Positions 34,637-45,445 of a stretch of 64,000 nt of DNA are shown here, in pieces. Each line of letters opens with the position of its first letter. Positions within the stretch are counted from its first letter, which is position 1. Under the pieces are notes generated by a model that was not told the origin of the DNA, did not search any database, and saw only the letters and a list, made by a program, of their open reading frames with translations. This stretch comes from Distichodus sexfasciatus (lineage: Eukaryota; Chordata; Actinopteri; Characiformes; Distichodontidae), in assembly GCA_032718565.1 (NCBI GenBank), contig JAVGVS010000004.1:3052802-3116801 (forward strand), written 5' to 3'. The position numbers were made by a program, and so were the translations under genes.

Positions 34637-35497
34637 TTTTGCCGTGGGGGGTCACATATGACTGGAATATGGCCTTCTGTTTGACTGTAAGACATAAAAA
34701 GTCAGCTGTAAAAAAAGAGGATTTAGAAACTCAACTGACTGGACTCTCTCTTGTATGATTCCTCATGCATCTCTTCACACCATTACTGTGCATCAGCTTC
34801 TAACTGAAGTTTAAATATTATTATTAAGTGATCGGATTGTACATTATAAAATGAACATGTTAATTAAAACAGATTTAAGAAACATTAACAGATACAAATA
34901 GACTGGACACTGGCCGAAAAGATTACACCCAAAATGTTCAAACAGACCACAACTCGTCTTCTTGTTGCTTCTTTTGGTGTTGAATGTTTTGTATTTGTTA
35001 TATGGACGTGGAACCATATTAGTGACCTGATTGGAGACGAAATCAGTCTTGATTGACAAATTATTTTGCCACATTTATAACGCAGTGAGTAAACCAGTGA
35101 TACACAAATTAAACCCCATCTGTTGCCAAATCATTTATAAGTTGTCCATTTTGACCACAGAAAATCCTTCTTGGCTGGATATTTCTAACTCTGTTGTTCC
35201 TTTCAACCTAGCAGGGATACTAATGTGTATAAAAAAGTCCAGCAAGACTGCTGCTGAGTCTTGTACACTCATAGCAGCAACAACACACACTAATACGTCA
35301 CACACACTATCATGCCAGTGTGACTGCTGTGTTGAGAATGAGCCAAAAGCTAAATAACAGCAGCTCAACTGGGCTCCTGGGGTCACAAAATGACCCGAGG
35401 TCCGAAGCCAAGATGATGACGGATTGTATGTGACAAAAGACCGGTATGAAGTCGCAGTGTGAGCAAAGTACTAATATCTTCCTGTCATTTCTTTTAG

Positions 35498-35692
35498 CTT
35501 TCGGCCACAATGAGTGCCCGGACCCCGGCGTGCCCCTGAACGCCAAGCGCTTCGGCAACAGCTTCCAGCTGGGCAGCTCCGTATCAGTGGTGTGCGAGGA
35601 GGGCTTCATAAAGACCCAGGGCTCGGACACGATCGTGTGCGAGCTTGTGGAAGGGAGCGTGATGTGGAGCGGTTTGATCCCCAAGTGTGAAG
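35498..35692 (+). CDS. csmd3: csmd3 exon 10: complete Sushi domain 4
   Basis: This 195-bp phase 1-1 exon lies between TTTCTTTTAG and GTATGT. It reads TFGHNECPDPGVPLNAKRFG, then NSFQLGSSVSVVCEEGFIKT, QGSDTIVCELVEGSVMWSGL and IPKCE. Four cysteines and the tryptophan (MWSGLIPKC) make a complete Sushi fold. The stretch FQLGSS-SV-CEEGFIKTQG is typical of CSMD3 and differs from CSMD1 (LLGSSVSFHCDDGF) and CSMD2. Codon use is GC-rich compared with the flanking AT-rich introns. Confidence 0.96.
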
Positions 35693-38048
35693 GTATGTTT
35701 GATTTATTTATTATGTATTTTTTTTTTTAAAAAATTGGTTTAAATATTTAATACGAACAAATTTGGCACGCACTTCAAAAGCACGGGGCTCGTCGCAAAA
35801 CCCAGCGCTCTCTGTAACGGCCGGCACCTAATTAGTCATCCTCGAAGAACTCAGAGGAAAGTGTTATAATGCCTTTGCTCATTAGAAGGCCATGCTCACA
35901 GTAAATTGTCAGTCGGCTGTGCCGTCTTTTGCTTGATTCTGAGGTAATTGGCAAAGCGGAGCCGCGGCGGATGCCGTTCTCCACCGCCAACAATGAACTA
36001 GCAGAGAGGAAATCAGGCTTCTGGCATTTGTAATGAGAGAACAGGATTCACACAGTGTACCCATGCTCCGAGACGTGAACGCACACACACACAGCTTTGA
36101 CTCCCATTATTACTGAATATAAATAATATTACATCTAAAACTTCTGCCTCAATTGCCAAGTTCAGTTTTTCAAATAAAACCTAGAACTTTTCTATAAAAG
36201 CCTTTTTCTATAAAAGCCAGATCAGTTTATAGCTTTGTGTGACAACCTGATCGTCCACTCAAAGATAAATTTTGATTTTAGCGGCTGACCAGCTTGTCAC
36301 AAATAGCTTTAAATGAAAAATAGCTTTTGATGTCTTTTAGAGGATGATCAGGTTGTAACTAAAAGATAATCTCACCATCTGGTAAGGTCAGGACCTCACA
36401 AAAACATCCACACACACACACATTTACTTCACTATACTTTTGGGAACATTGCACAGACATAATTACTGTGGCTAAATCAGTGAATACCTCATCCATTCAT
36501 TATCCGAACCGCTGAATCCCACCCAGGGTCGTCGGGGGACCAGAGCCCTTTGGTGACAAGGTACCAGGTGCATACATTTTCCACAAAGTTTTCTAGAAGT
36601 CCACTTCAGGTTTGCCACAAGCCTCATTTGTCTATGAAAATGTGACATAGCTTAAAATTTGCAGCAACATTGCCAAAGATTAATGGCAACTGTTTGCCAG
36701 AAGCCAAACTTTTTTGTGAGGGTTCTTATTCTGCAGGCCCCCCTTTTGTAGATGAAAATGTTTTAGAGGTCCACTTTATCCTCTCCCAATATTTCACACT
36801 TTCTCTTCAACCATCGATTTATTTGCATCTCTTATTCGCTCCAGTCTGCTTTATAATGATGTTTCAGGTGAACACAAGCAGACTGACATATATCTCAAAA
36901 CTGGGCTCGCGTGGTAAAGTGGCAAATTTTTCTCCCTAATAAATGTATGCGAGTGTGTGTGTTAGGTGTAACTCCGTCAAGTATAAACCAGACTTCAGTC
37001 AGAAAATATCTACCATGGAATTACAAGTGAACTTTTGGGCAAAACTTGATTAATTTGAGTTAAAAAAATGTTTTACATGCTAGTATCCAGATTAATCATG
37101 AGCCATTTCCAGCCCAACGTTTGGTCAAACCTGGATTATAGCTATGAGACTGCCACTCTTGGTTCATTTTCACTGTCTTTCATTTGCATTGCTGCTCCCC
37201 CCTACAACAGCTCCCCTCACCTTGGGAACTACTGTACTAAATAACTCTATCCCTGGCACCGAACCTAGACTATAACCTCGGAAATGAAAATGAAACCTTT
37301 TGGCTGTTTTGCGTTTTCTCACAGTTGGTTTAATACTCAACAAACAAAATGTAGGCTCGTTCCCAGTCTGTTGGTGCGGAGTCTAAAATCTGTCCCCAAA
37401 ATAAGTTTAGATCAGAAATACTTTTTAAACTTTTATTTGGTATCAGCCAGGGTCCTTAAAAACAAATGTTTTATTACTTACTACCTACACACTCTTTTAA
37501 AAAATATGGTTTCTAAATAGATTTCTATTCATTTTTTTGTTCCTGGAAGGACTTTTACTTTGTAAAGAATCTTTGAATCTAGTCAAAGGTAGGTTGAAAA
37601 CTTGGCAGCAGTCACTTCTACTACAGTTACACTAAATAATTCTTAAAAAAAAAAAAGGGGTTTGGACATTTTAGACACTCTGGCCTTAAAGCTCATTTTA
37701 AACATAGTACTAATCTAAAACCTGAACTGGATCTTAACTGGATCAGCACATTCAGGAATGAGAGTAAACAAGAGGCCTAAAAATATTTATTTCAAAGTGG
37801 CGCCATTTCTTTTTTAGGGATGATGAGGTCTTCACAACCACCTAGAAACCTGCCCACACACACACACAATGTCTTTGTTCCAACTTACATGTGTCGGTCT
37901 GAGGTTTTAATGCATTTTTAACGACATATCCCATGTTGAAAAGCCTGTGTTTGGACAGGAGTACTGATCCCCTATCCTTCTTTCTCTCCCCGTCTTTCTC
38001 TCTCTCTCTTTCCCTCTGTCATTGTCTGTGTTCCCTCTCTCCTCGCAG
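35693..38048 (+). other. csmd3 intron 10
   Basis: In this 2.4-kb intron, 35815-36060 is a repeat-free, GC-balanced candidate conserved block. A V-SINE end fragment lies at 36490-36550. Imperfect direct repeats of CTATAAAAGCC occur near 36190-36225. The acceptor is preceded by a long CT tract (37975-38045). Confidence 0.7.
36490..36550 (-). repeat. V-SINE end fragment
   Basis: CATTCATTATCCGAACCGCT followed by GGGTCGTCGGGGGACCAGAG matches the first 60 bases of the copies at 2779 and 54420. Confidence 0.65.
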
Positions 38049-38187
38049 CGCCGTGCGGGGGTCATTACACAGCGCCGGTGGGGGTGATCCTGTCCCCGGG
38101 GTGGCCGGGCTACTACAAAGACTCCCTGAGCTGCGAGTGGGTCATTGAGGCTGAGCTGGGCCGCTCCATCAAGATCAGCTTTGACAG
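38049..38187 (+). CDS. csmd3: csmd3 exon 11: first half of CUB domain 5
   Basis: This 139-bp exon lies between CTCTCCTCGCAG and GTACGC. It reads APCGGHYTAPVGVILSPGWP, then GYYKDSLSCEWVIEAELGRS and IKISFD, then AG. The CGG start, the SPGWPGYYKDSL-CEW motif and both N-terminal CUB cysteines are present, matching CUB 5 of CSMD3. It splits two bases into an arginine codon completed by exon 12. Confidence 0.95.
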
Positions 38188-39324
38188 GTACGCTCCGGTC
38201 GCTAAGGACAACGTGCTTTCCTCTGGGACAAAGAAGCGAGAGCCGGAGGAAGCTAAATTAAGCTCAACCAGAGTTTTTACAGCTCTGTCATAGGAAAGAT
38301 TTTGCCATGGTGCTGCTCATCAAAGAGTCAGATAGAATCTGTTCAGTGTAAATGTGCAAGATTTACGCGATTTTTCCAAATTGCTGCCTTGCGTGTACCG
38401 TTATTAAAATGCACTATCCTCATTAAAATTCAAGCTGAATCTGTTTGGTTTAAACAGACCTATGCTGCTTTTCCCCTGACTAGCATCAGTCCCAGAGCTG
38501 GGGCCGTAGATGGCGGCGGCAAGCGATTACAAGGCGCCTCAGTTAGCGGGAGTTATCAGCGTGAAATGCATCACCATCAATCGGCATCGGTCGGCGCTCG
38601 GTCGACTTTATTACATTAGCATGGCAATGCCTCCCCTGGGTGTTGGCCAGAAATTGGCTGAGATTCGCTGCTATTAAGGATGATTCAGAATTCTTTCTTT
38701 GTCATATACATAGTTCTACAAGTACATGTAATGAAATGTACCCTGAACGATCTGAAGACTGTAAATTAAAATAGAATTTAGAAATTAACAGTTAAAGAAT
38801 TCTTACAGGAACTAAAATATAAAAATGAGTGTTAACCCTTTGCAAAAAGGTAGAAAAAGGCTAACGCGATGGCTGTGATTGGCTGGGTGGGAAGAGGGGG
38901 TGCATCATTAGATGCCTATAGCTAAGCGGCTTGGTGGTTGTGTGCGCTGACAGCATGGGTCAAGTGTTGTGAACTCAGGACAGATTGTTATTGCTGATGC
39001 AAGCCATTAGGAATTGCATTGATCTAATCGCTGGATGGGAGCGAGTTTCATAAGTGACATAATGCCGAGATTGCTGTTATGTGGAAGGCCCATCACTTTT
39101 AACCAGGGATTAAAATAAATTGACCTCATTCACCAATCATTTCTTGAAGTTTTTTTTTTATTATTATGTTTGTTCTTAAGAAGGTAAATAGTGTAATATT
39201 ATACAACTGCAGAATTGAGGAAACCTCAATAATCTAATATTTTGCAGTAACATTTGCAAAATAAAGCCCTTCAGTTTGTATATTCTGTTCTGTTCCTAAG
39301 AACAATCTCCATAGATTAATTTGG

Positions 39325-39430
39325 GTTTATGGGCATGCTCAAGGATCCAATTATGGTACAGCTGAAGGTAGGTTTGAAGCCATAACCTCTTGTTCAAGAG
39401 GCGACCATCTTACCACTAGACCGCCACCAC
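39325..39430 (-). repeat. S2 SINE head
   Basis: GTTTGAAGCCATAACCTCTT and ACCATCTTACCACTAGACCG are the inverted tRNA-like head of the S2 family. Confidence 0.65.
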
Positions 39431-39444
39431 CCCAGCACATTGTT

Positions 39445-39590
39445 GAAATCCTTGGTTGGTGGCCTTAAGATTGGAGGTTTGAATCCCAGGAGAAACTAAA
39501 ACTACTATTGGGCCTCTCAGCAAGTCCCTTAACCCAAATTGCTCTGGGGAGACTGTCAGTGAAATTAGGAAATGGAAGTCACACTTCCAT
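39445..39590 (+). repeat. S2 SINE, opposite orientation to its neighbour
   Basis: GGAGGTTTGAATCCCAGGAG (B-box-like) leads to CAAGTCCCTTAACCC and AATTAGGAAATGGAAGTCAC. With 39325-39430 it forms a head-to-head pair. Confidence 0.65.
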
Positions 39591-39999
39591 TAGCTCACAA
39601 TTGCTCATAGTAAAATAATTGTCCATGTTGAGCATTTTTCCAATCAACTGACCACATCTACAATATTTATTTGACAAGATGAATACTGTGTTTGAAATGT
39701 AATATTTATATATATTATTCACATCCTGGAGCCAATCTTAACTGATTGCATGTTCCATCAGTAAAAGAAGAGTGTGATGGTTGATTCAGCATAGCAATGT
39801 CACATCTGTACATGAAATTTTGTAATCTTCTCAACATTAATGGATGCATATGTTCAAAAGAGGGCAAATTGTTGGTGCATGTCTCACGGGCACAGCTGTG
39901 ACTAGCATAGCAGGTGGTTTGTAGTGTATAGACAGCCAAGGTATCCAATGCTCTTTTTCTTTTTTTAAAAACTTTCTGAAACTTGTTCTTGACTAGAAG

Positions 40000-40115
40000 T
40001 TCTTGGTACCTTGCTCATGAGTACCTCAGTGATACCTTTACCGGTCCAGAACTTAAACCAATGACCCTATGATCATAGGGCCAACTCTGTAACTGTTATG
40101 CTGCCAACTGTTCAT
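40000..40115 (-). repeat. Partial tRNA-derived SINE, S1 family
   Basis: On the + strand TTGGTACCTTGCTCATGAGT, then TACCTTTACCGGTCCAG, then GTAACTGTTATGCTGCCAAC, the inverted S1 head. Confidence 0.7.
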
Positions 40116-40299
40116 CAGCTAAGTCTAATATAATCAGCAGAAACATCTATAAACAGTCTTTATAATTTCTTATTCATCTTCTTAATTTGATCCATTTCTA
40201 AAAATGTATGCACACAGCAATCACTCACTTTCTTCATAAATTGGCCATCCAGTGTGACGCATGCTCTCTCATAAGTCCATCTCCACTGTTTTTCCCACA

Positions 40300-40605
40300 A
40301 CCCAGATAGATACAGTGTCAAGAAGCCCCAAAGAGGCTTACCACCTGGACTTTTGCATAATCAGAGGATCAGCAATGGTTCTGGCTACAGCTGCATGGCA
40401 TTCTCTAGGCCCACTACTTGTACTAGATGGGTGCATTGCTGCCAAAAAATTCTGGAGGATGTGCATCCAAAGGTTCAGTTTCAAACCTTGTACCCAGAAG
40501 ATGGTGCTGTGTATCAAGGTGATAGTGCACCAATACACACAGCAAGAGTGGTTTGATGAGCATCAAAACATAGTTGAACATCTCCCATGTCAGAACTGTG
40601 CCAAA
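40300..40605 (+). pseudogene. Tc1/mariner-type transposase relic
   Basis: In two overlapping frames the DNA gives LYPEDGAVYQGDSAPIHTAR followed by VV, and then, shifted, EWFDEHQNIVEHLP. Tc1 transposases have a D-(S/N)-x-P-x-H-x-A block carrying the second catalytic aspartate, and a W-P motif shortly after. At least one frameshift and stops break it, the W is lost after EHLP, and the DNA-binding part and TIRs are missing, so it cannot be active. Just before it, PLLVLDG fits the family. Confidence 0.75.
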
Positions 40606-40785
40606 AGCATGCTATATAGGTTAACTGGTGACTCTAAATTGGCCTCGTAAGGTGTGAATGTGAGTGTGATTGTGTGTCCCGTGGTGTGTTGGCGCCTGCC
40701 CAGGGTTGGTCCCCACCTTGTGCCCATAGGTCCCGGGATAGGCTCCACTCCCCCCCGACCCCAGCTGGGATTAACCCTTCTGTTT
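40600..40785 (+). repeat. V-SINE-like 3' portion
   Basis: CATGCTATATAGGTTAACTG, then GTGACTCTAAATTGGCCTCG, then CCCGGGATAGGCTCCACTCC, in sense orientation. It begins exactly where the transposase relic stops making sense. Confidence 0.65.
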
Positions 40786-41224
40786 CGTTTGTTTCTCAGG
40801 AAAGCCAGTGATGTTCCTGGATCAGTTTGACTCAGGGCAATTATCCAAAAGTGTCAGAAACCAAAAAATCCCAATAAACATTGTTTATATCTCATTATTA
40901 ACTCCATTAGTAACCATTTCAATATTTGGTGTAATGGTGTTAGTACCTCTCACAGATCATGGTTTAATGAGGATAATTTACTCATTTTAATGTACATCGG
41001 AAAGACCTACTTTACATATAAAACACAATACTTTTATATGAGATTGATTATTTTATTAGCTATTAGTTTCTATGTAATGTAAACAAGGGTATTTCATATG
41101 TGTATTACCCTTATTAAGCCAAGCACAAGAAGTTTCATACTGAAAAATACTTAAAACTTTTTTTTTAGATTTTTAAAATTTTTTGACCCACAACATAACA
41201 GTAGGGTTAAGCGGTTCACATAAT

Positions 41225-41270
41225 GAATGAGTGAATGAATGAATGAATGAATGAATGAGTGAATGTTTGT
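41225..41270. repeat. (GAAT)n microsatellite
   Basis: About nine GAAT/GAGT units. Confidence 0.9.
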
Positions 41271-41388
41271 CCATTACACATTAAGCGACCCATAGCTGAC
41301 CTGTGTCTGTGCTGTCATGGCAGTGCTCGATGGTGGTTGTGCTGACTGCATTGCTGCTTTCTGATGGGTCTAAACGTGGACATGAGAC

Positions 41389-42380
41389 TAGGCATGCACC
41401 GACCCGATACGTGGATCAGATATCGGTCTGATAACGACTCAGATAGTTGGATCGGGTATCTGCGATATGGAGCCAATCTGTAAATTGTAGGTTTTCCTAC
41501 GTTTGCGTATGCGTGCAAGCTCAATTAAGTTGACATTCACGTTAATACCTACATATATAAATAACAATGAGCAGAACAAGCACCGCAACTCATTACTCAT
41601 AACACCAAAAGCAAATTATACGTGATTATACTGTTAAATTTCCTTAACAACGCCAGCTCTCGCTGGCAGTCTCTGTGTTTCTCAAAGTTTGTTAGCGTGC
41701 ACGTCTCTCACAGGGAAGTCAAACTTTCTCTGAAGCGTTCCAGTTCAGTCAAATCTTCCCCTTTATTACACACAAAACTTATATGTTAAGTGATAACAAA
41801 TACAACCAGTGTTCTACTCACAATACAGACATTTACTTAATGTTTTCATTGTTTATTCCAAGATGCAAGTTCGTTGCTTTATTGTGTAGAACGCCGTTAT
41901 GCCAAACGACTCTCATGTGGAACACCATCATGTCAAAAATGAGTCCAAAATGAGGTGTAGGCCAAAATGGGTCAATCAGAAAAAAAAAAAAAAGATTTGC
42001 ATTCTATAATGTTACAGAGTAAAAAATTAATATAGAAAGATGCATTATTTGTTATCAAATAATTTTATTCTATATACCGGTTATGTATGGATAAAGAAGT
42101 GTTTCCGCCTGGCAACCTTATTTTTCTTCATATTACTAAGCAGTAGAATATCTCTACATAATAAAAACTCTGCAATCCAATAAAACAGACACTGTCTTTA
42201 TGTCCTAAAAACAACATAAGACATGTATGGCTAACTTCTACACAAACACTATAATGAGCCTAAAACAAAGGTATAGACAAACACCCCAAATTTACAAATG
42301 TACTCGGGATTGGCCAATACCCAAAGCCCAAGTATTGGCATCGGTATAGGAACTGAAAAAGTTGGATCGGTGCATTAATA
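41389..42380. mobile_element. hAT-like non-autonomous transposon, 992 bp, with TSD
   Basis: The ends TAGGCATGCACCGACCC and (reverse complement of right) TATTAATGCACCGATCC match at most positions. The flanks CATGAGAC (41381-41388) and CATGACAC (42381-42388) are an 8-bp TSD with one mismatch, the hAT signature. Internal bases near 41735-41880 resemble 9595-9735. No transposase frame. Confidence 0.8.
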
Positions 42381-43056
42381 CATGACACCAGACGGAACTG
42401 TACAGGCTATTCACGAGTATCACAATGGAGATTCAAACCTGTAACAACAGGGAAATCAATGATCGGTTGATGAGAAATGTGAAGGTGTTCTAGGACATCA
42501 CATACAAGTTAGCTGTGTTGGGTATTCATGACATTTTAAAAAATGTCAAGAAAGAAAATGTTTGGAAGAAAAATGTAGGACTCAGCTTTTGGCACCATCA
42601 ATGTTCCCGTGATTTACCTTACTGTATAATGGAAACTAGAGGCATGCTACAACTTCTGTTCCATCGCAGTATGGTTTAAGTTTGACCCGATTCCTGTATT
42701 CTTCTCGAAAAGAGTGTTTTGGAGGAGCAAGTTGTTTTCCTCCATCATCACCATAAAATGGACTGGTCTCTGTTCTTGAAAAGGCTCAAAGGCTTCCCAC
42801 AATGATCCTGTATATGGTTTTCATGGTAATAAACTATTGTTGTCTATTGTTTTCAGTTTCATTGTCCAACCCCTTTTTATGTTTAACAAAACATCCAAAG
42901 ATTTTAAATGAATTACAGTCCTGAGTAACAAGTCTTTGTGTATATGCTCATGGTAACAGTAGAGGACAGTATGGCTCTTGCAATTTTTATTAATTAATTG
43001 GAAAACAGTACCAGTGAATAATGAGGTGTGTCCAAACTTTAACTTTAAACTACTAG

Positions 43057-43244
43057 GTTCCAGACAGAGCTCAATTACGACTTTCTGGAGATCCATGACG
43101 GTCCCAACCTGCTGTCTCCTCTGCTCGCCTCGCTGAACGGCACCCAGGTCCCTCAGTTCCTGTTCAGCAGTGGCAGCTTCCTTTACCTGCTCTTCACCAC
43201 TGACAACAGCCGCTCCAACAGTGGCTTCAAGCTCTTCTATGAAA
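43057..43244 (+). CDS. csmd3: csmd3 exon 12: second half of CUB domain 5
   Basis: This 188-bp exon lies between TAAACTACTAG and GTAAGC. After completing arginine it reads FQTELNYDFLEIHDGPNLLS, then PLLASLNGTQVPQFLFSSGS, FLYLLFTTDNSRSNSGFKLF and YE. The NYD-x-LEIHDG core, the NGT glycosylation sequon and the closing GFK-x-x-YE identify the C-terminal half of CUB 5. CSMD3 has FQTELNYDVLEVHDGPNLLS here. It is followed by a 99-bp intron, the shortest in the window. Confidence 0.95.
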
Positions 43245-43343
43245 GTAAGCCTCCAACTTTATTAATTAATTAATTTATTTATTTAAATGAAGGGGTCTTG
43301 CTCCACCTGTGTTGCATCCTCACGGTGTCTTGTCAACCTGCAG

Positions 43344-43532
43344 GCGTGACTCTGGACAACCACTCTTGCCTAGACCCCGGCGTGCCGGTCAATGGGCTGC
43401 GTTACGGTCAGGACCTGTCGATCGGTGCAGCGGTGAGCTTCGCCTGCGAGCCGGGCTACCGCCTGAGCCACAACGAGCAGCTAGTGTGTGAGAAGAACCA
43501 CTGGTGGAGCCACCCGCTGCCCACCTGCGATG
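43344..43532 (+). CDS. csmd3: csmd3 exon 13: complete Sushi domain 5
   Basis: This 189-bp phase 1-1 exon lies between CAACCTGCAG and GTAAGG. It reads SVTLDNHSCLDPGVPVNGLR, then YGQDLSIGAAVSFACEPGYR, LSHNEQLVCEKNHWWSHPLP and TCD. All four cysteines and the tryptophan pair of CEKNHWWSHPLPTCD, a strong CSMD3 signature, are present. It is only 99 bp from exon 12, so these two exons are likely spliced by intron definition. Confidence 0.96.
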
Positions 43533-44458
43533 GTAAGGATGCCCCTTAGCATCCTGACCTGTAATTGGAAAAACTCTCTGTTTTAATGGATATTTATTCA
43601 GAAGGGCATTCCCATGTAGTTCAAAGACTTTGCACATTAACCCACAAATTCATGCTACTATATAATTGTTATTGTAAATGTCAATTGGTGCAACAAAAAT
43701 GCTTCAGAGTGTGTAGTTTTATTGTTTTAGTTGCACAAACACCTTTAATCTTAAGACATACTAACACAACAATGTGTTTATATTAGTGTTGATTACTGTT
43801 TATTATCAAGTATTCACATCTATACACCTCTTTAATTGCTAATAACACTGTGGGTAAAAGTAGTTTATAGAAGTATCTAGAGAGTATATTTTCACAGCAC
43901 TGGGTTTTATTTAACTGCTTAATCTTCATTGTCTTGATTCTGTGGAACTCCATTACAGTGTGACATTATTTGCTCAGTAAACTCGAGCAGCGCTGTCTTG
44001 ACACCATTTTGATGTACTGTATGTTGTTTGGGACAAACATCTCTTCGTCTTTTCTCGGTCAACCTGAATTTTTGCAATTTGGCTTCCAAATGTCCGAGCT
44101 TGTTCAGGTCGGAGCGGCAGCTTAATTGTGTGTTTGAAAGTAAAGCTTTAATATTTTTCCAAGTGACCTGGTTTGGACCGGAGCCATTAGCCCTCAGGCC
44201 CTCATGTGTCCCACGGCAGCCTGGATTGCAGTGTTAACCGTCAGCTTTATTTACTTTTAATGACTTTGTGTAATTATGTATGAATAAAAGATACACAGTA
44301 GTGCTTGAGAGGTGGCATAACGATGCTGTAGAGGGAGGGATGGAGGAACAGATGAGGGCGGCTGCTGTGCCTCTGGCCGCAGCTCCCTCGGGTGCTACTA
44401 CGCTGTATGGAGTATTACAACCAGGCGAGCTGGACTGTTAGATCTGGAGGGGTGGATA

Positions 44459-44459
<1 letters not shown>

Positions 44460-44525
<66 letters not shown>

Positions 44526-44547
44526 CGTGTGTGCGTGTGTGTGTGAG
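44460..44547. repeat. (GT)n microsatellite
   Basis: About 40 GT units, interrupted by GC steps near the 3' end. Confidence 0.97.
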
Positions 44548-44789
44548 AGAGAATTTATGTCTCTTTGCATGTTTGTGTTTGTTTATTTGTTGAACTTTGT
44601 ATGTGTTTTGCTTGTGATCGATGTTAAGCTGTTTATATGTTGTGTTAAGTGAGATATGAGCGAGAAGATACAGTTGCTGTGTGTGCTGGAGTGGTGTTCT
44701 GTGGTCTGTAGATCCCTGAATTTTATTATATGTTCAAAAAGCCTGAATTGTTTTGTCAACATATATTTTCTGTCCAAGGAGACATCATT

Positions 44790-45060
44790 GTAGGTTGTTT
44801 GTGTGTGTGATTGTTAGGACCTGATTTCCTTCAAATTGATAAGATTTTTATGGCTACATGAGAACGTTTGTACACACGATGATGGACCTCATGATGATTA
44901 AAAATAATATGTATAGAGAGAAGTTGCCGGTTTTATGTAGAAGAGGTAAAAGATTGGCTTTTGGTTACTGAGGTTAGGGTTAGGGTTAGCTGTAGAATTA
45001 TTTATATCTAATGTTAAGGGAAGTGGAAAGACCTCACAAAGACGAAGAGGCGTGTTTGTG
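44790..45060. repeat. Interspersed repeat with telomere-like motif, copy 2
   Basis: It matches 22190-22470: AGAAGAGGTAAAAGATTGGC, then GGTTACTGAGGTTAGGGTTA, then GGGTTAG, then GGAAAGACCTCACAAAGACG. Like copy 1 it lies close to a GT microsatellite. Confidence 0.65.
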
Positions 45061-45354
45061 AGTTTTACTTGTTTATTTGCCTTTAGGTGACAGTTTAACT
45101 TCAGGTAGTGGCTGATTCTAACCTTAACGTCAATTTCTATGACTTAATGCAAGAAATTAGCATTAATTAGTAGAAATGAGCTTTAGAAGTCCGTTAGAAA
45201 CAGTTAGAGCCTAAAAAGTTAGAGTCTAAAAAGCACAACACAGTAGGTCACCCATGTCTGTTCACATCCATGAAGATGAAGTAGTCAGTGGGATAAGACA
45301 GAAAGATCTGGAAAACCAGTCTGTAGATGACGTGATGTCTGATTAAGGATCTAG

Positions 45355-45445
45355 TGTTGGGACGCTGGTAAATGGACAAGAGGTTGTAGGTTCAAATCCA
45401 GCTTTATCTCTCTCTTGCCACCAGTCAGGGCAGTTATATTGGGAA
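45355..45445 (+). repeat. Partial S2 SINE head
   Basis: AAGAGGTTGTAGGTTCAAAT carries the B-box-like GGTTCAAATCC; the tail is missing. Confidence 0.5.

Larger units (their letters stand above)
30009..35497 (+). other. csmd3 intron 9
   Basis: This 5.5-kb intron holds a hAT-like relic with GGCCGATA termini (30508-30855), a small related fragment (33035-33100), a minus-strand S1 SINE (33465-33600) and a TIR element (34033-34636). The stretches 30860-33030 and 34640-35490 show no recognisable element. Confidence 0.7.
38188..43056 (+). other. csmd3 intron 11
   Basis: Contents of this 4.9-kb intron: opposed S2 SINE pieces (39325-39430, 39445-39590), a minus-strand S1 piece (40000-40115), a Tc1-type transposase relic (40300-40605) abutting a V-SINE piece (40600-40785), a GAAT microsatellite (41225-41270) and a hAT-like element with an 8-bp TSD (41389-42380). 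No exon was seen. Confidence 0.75.
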
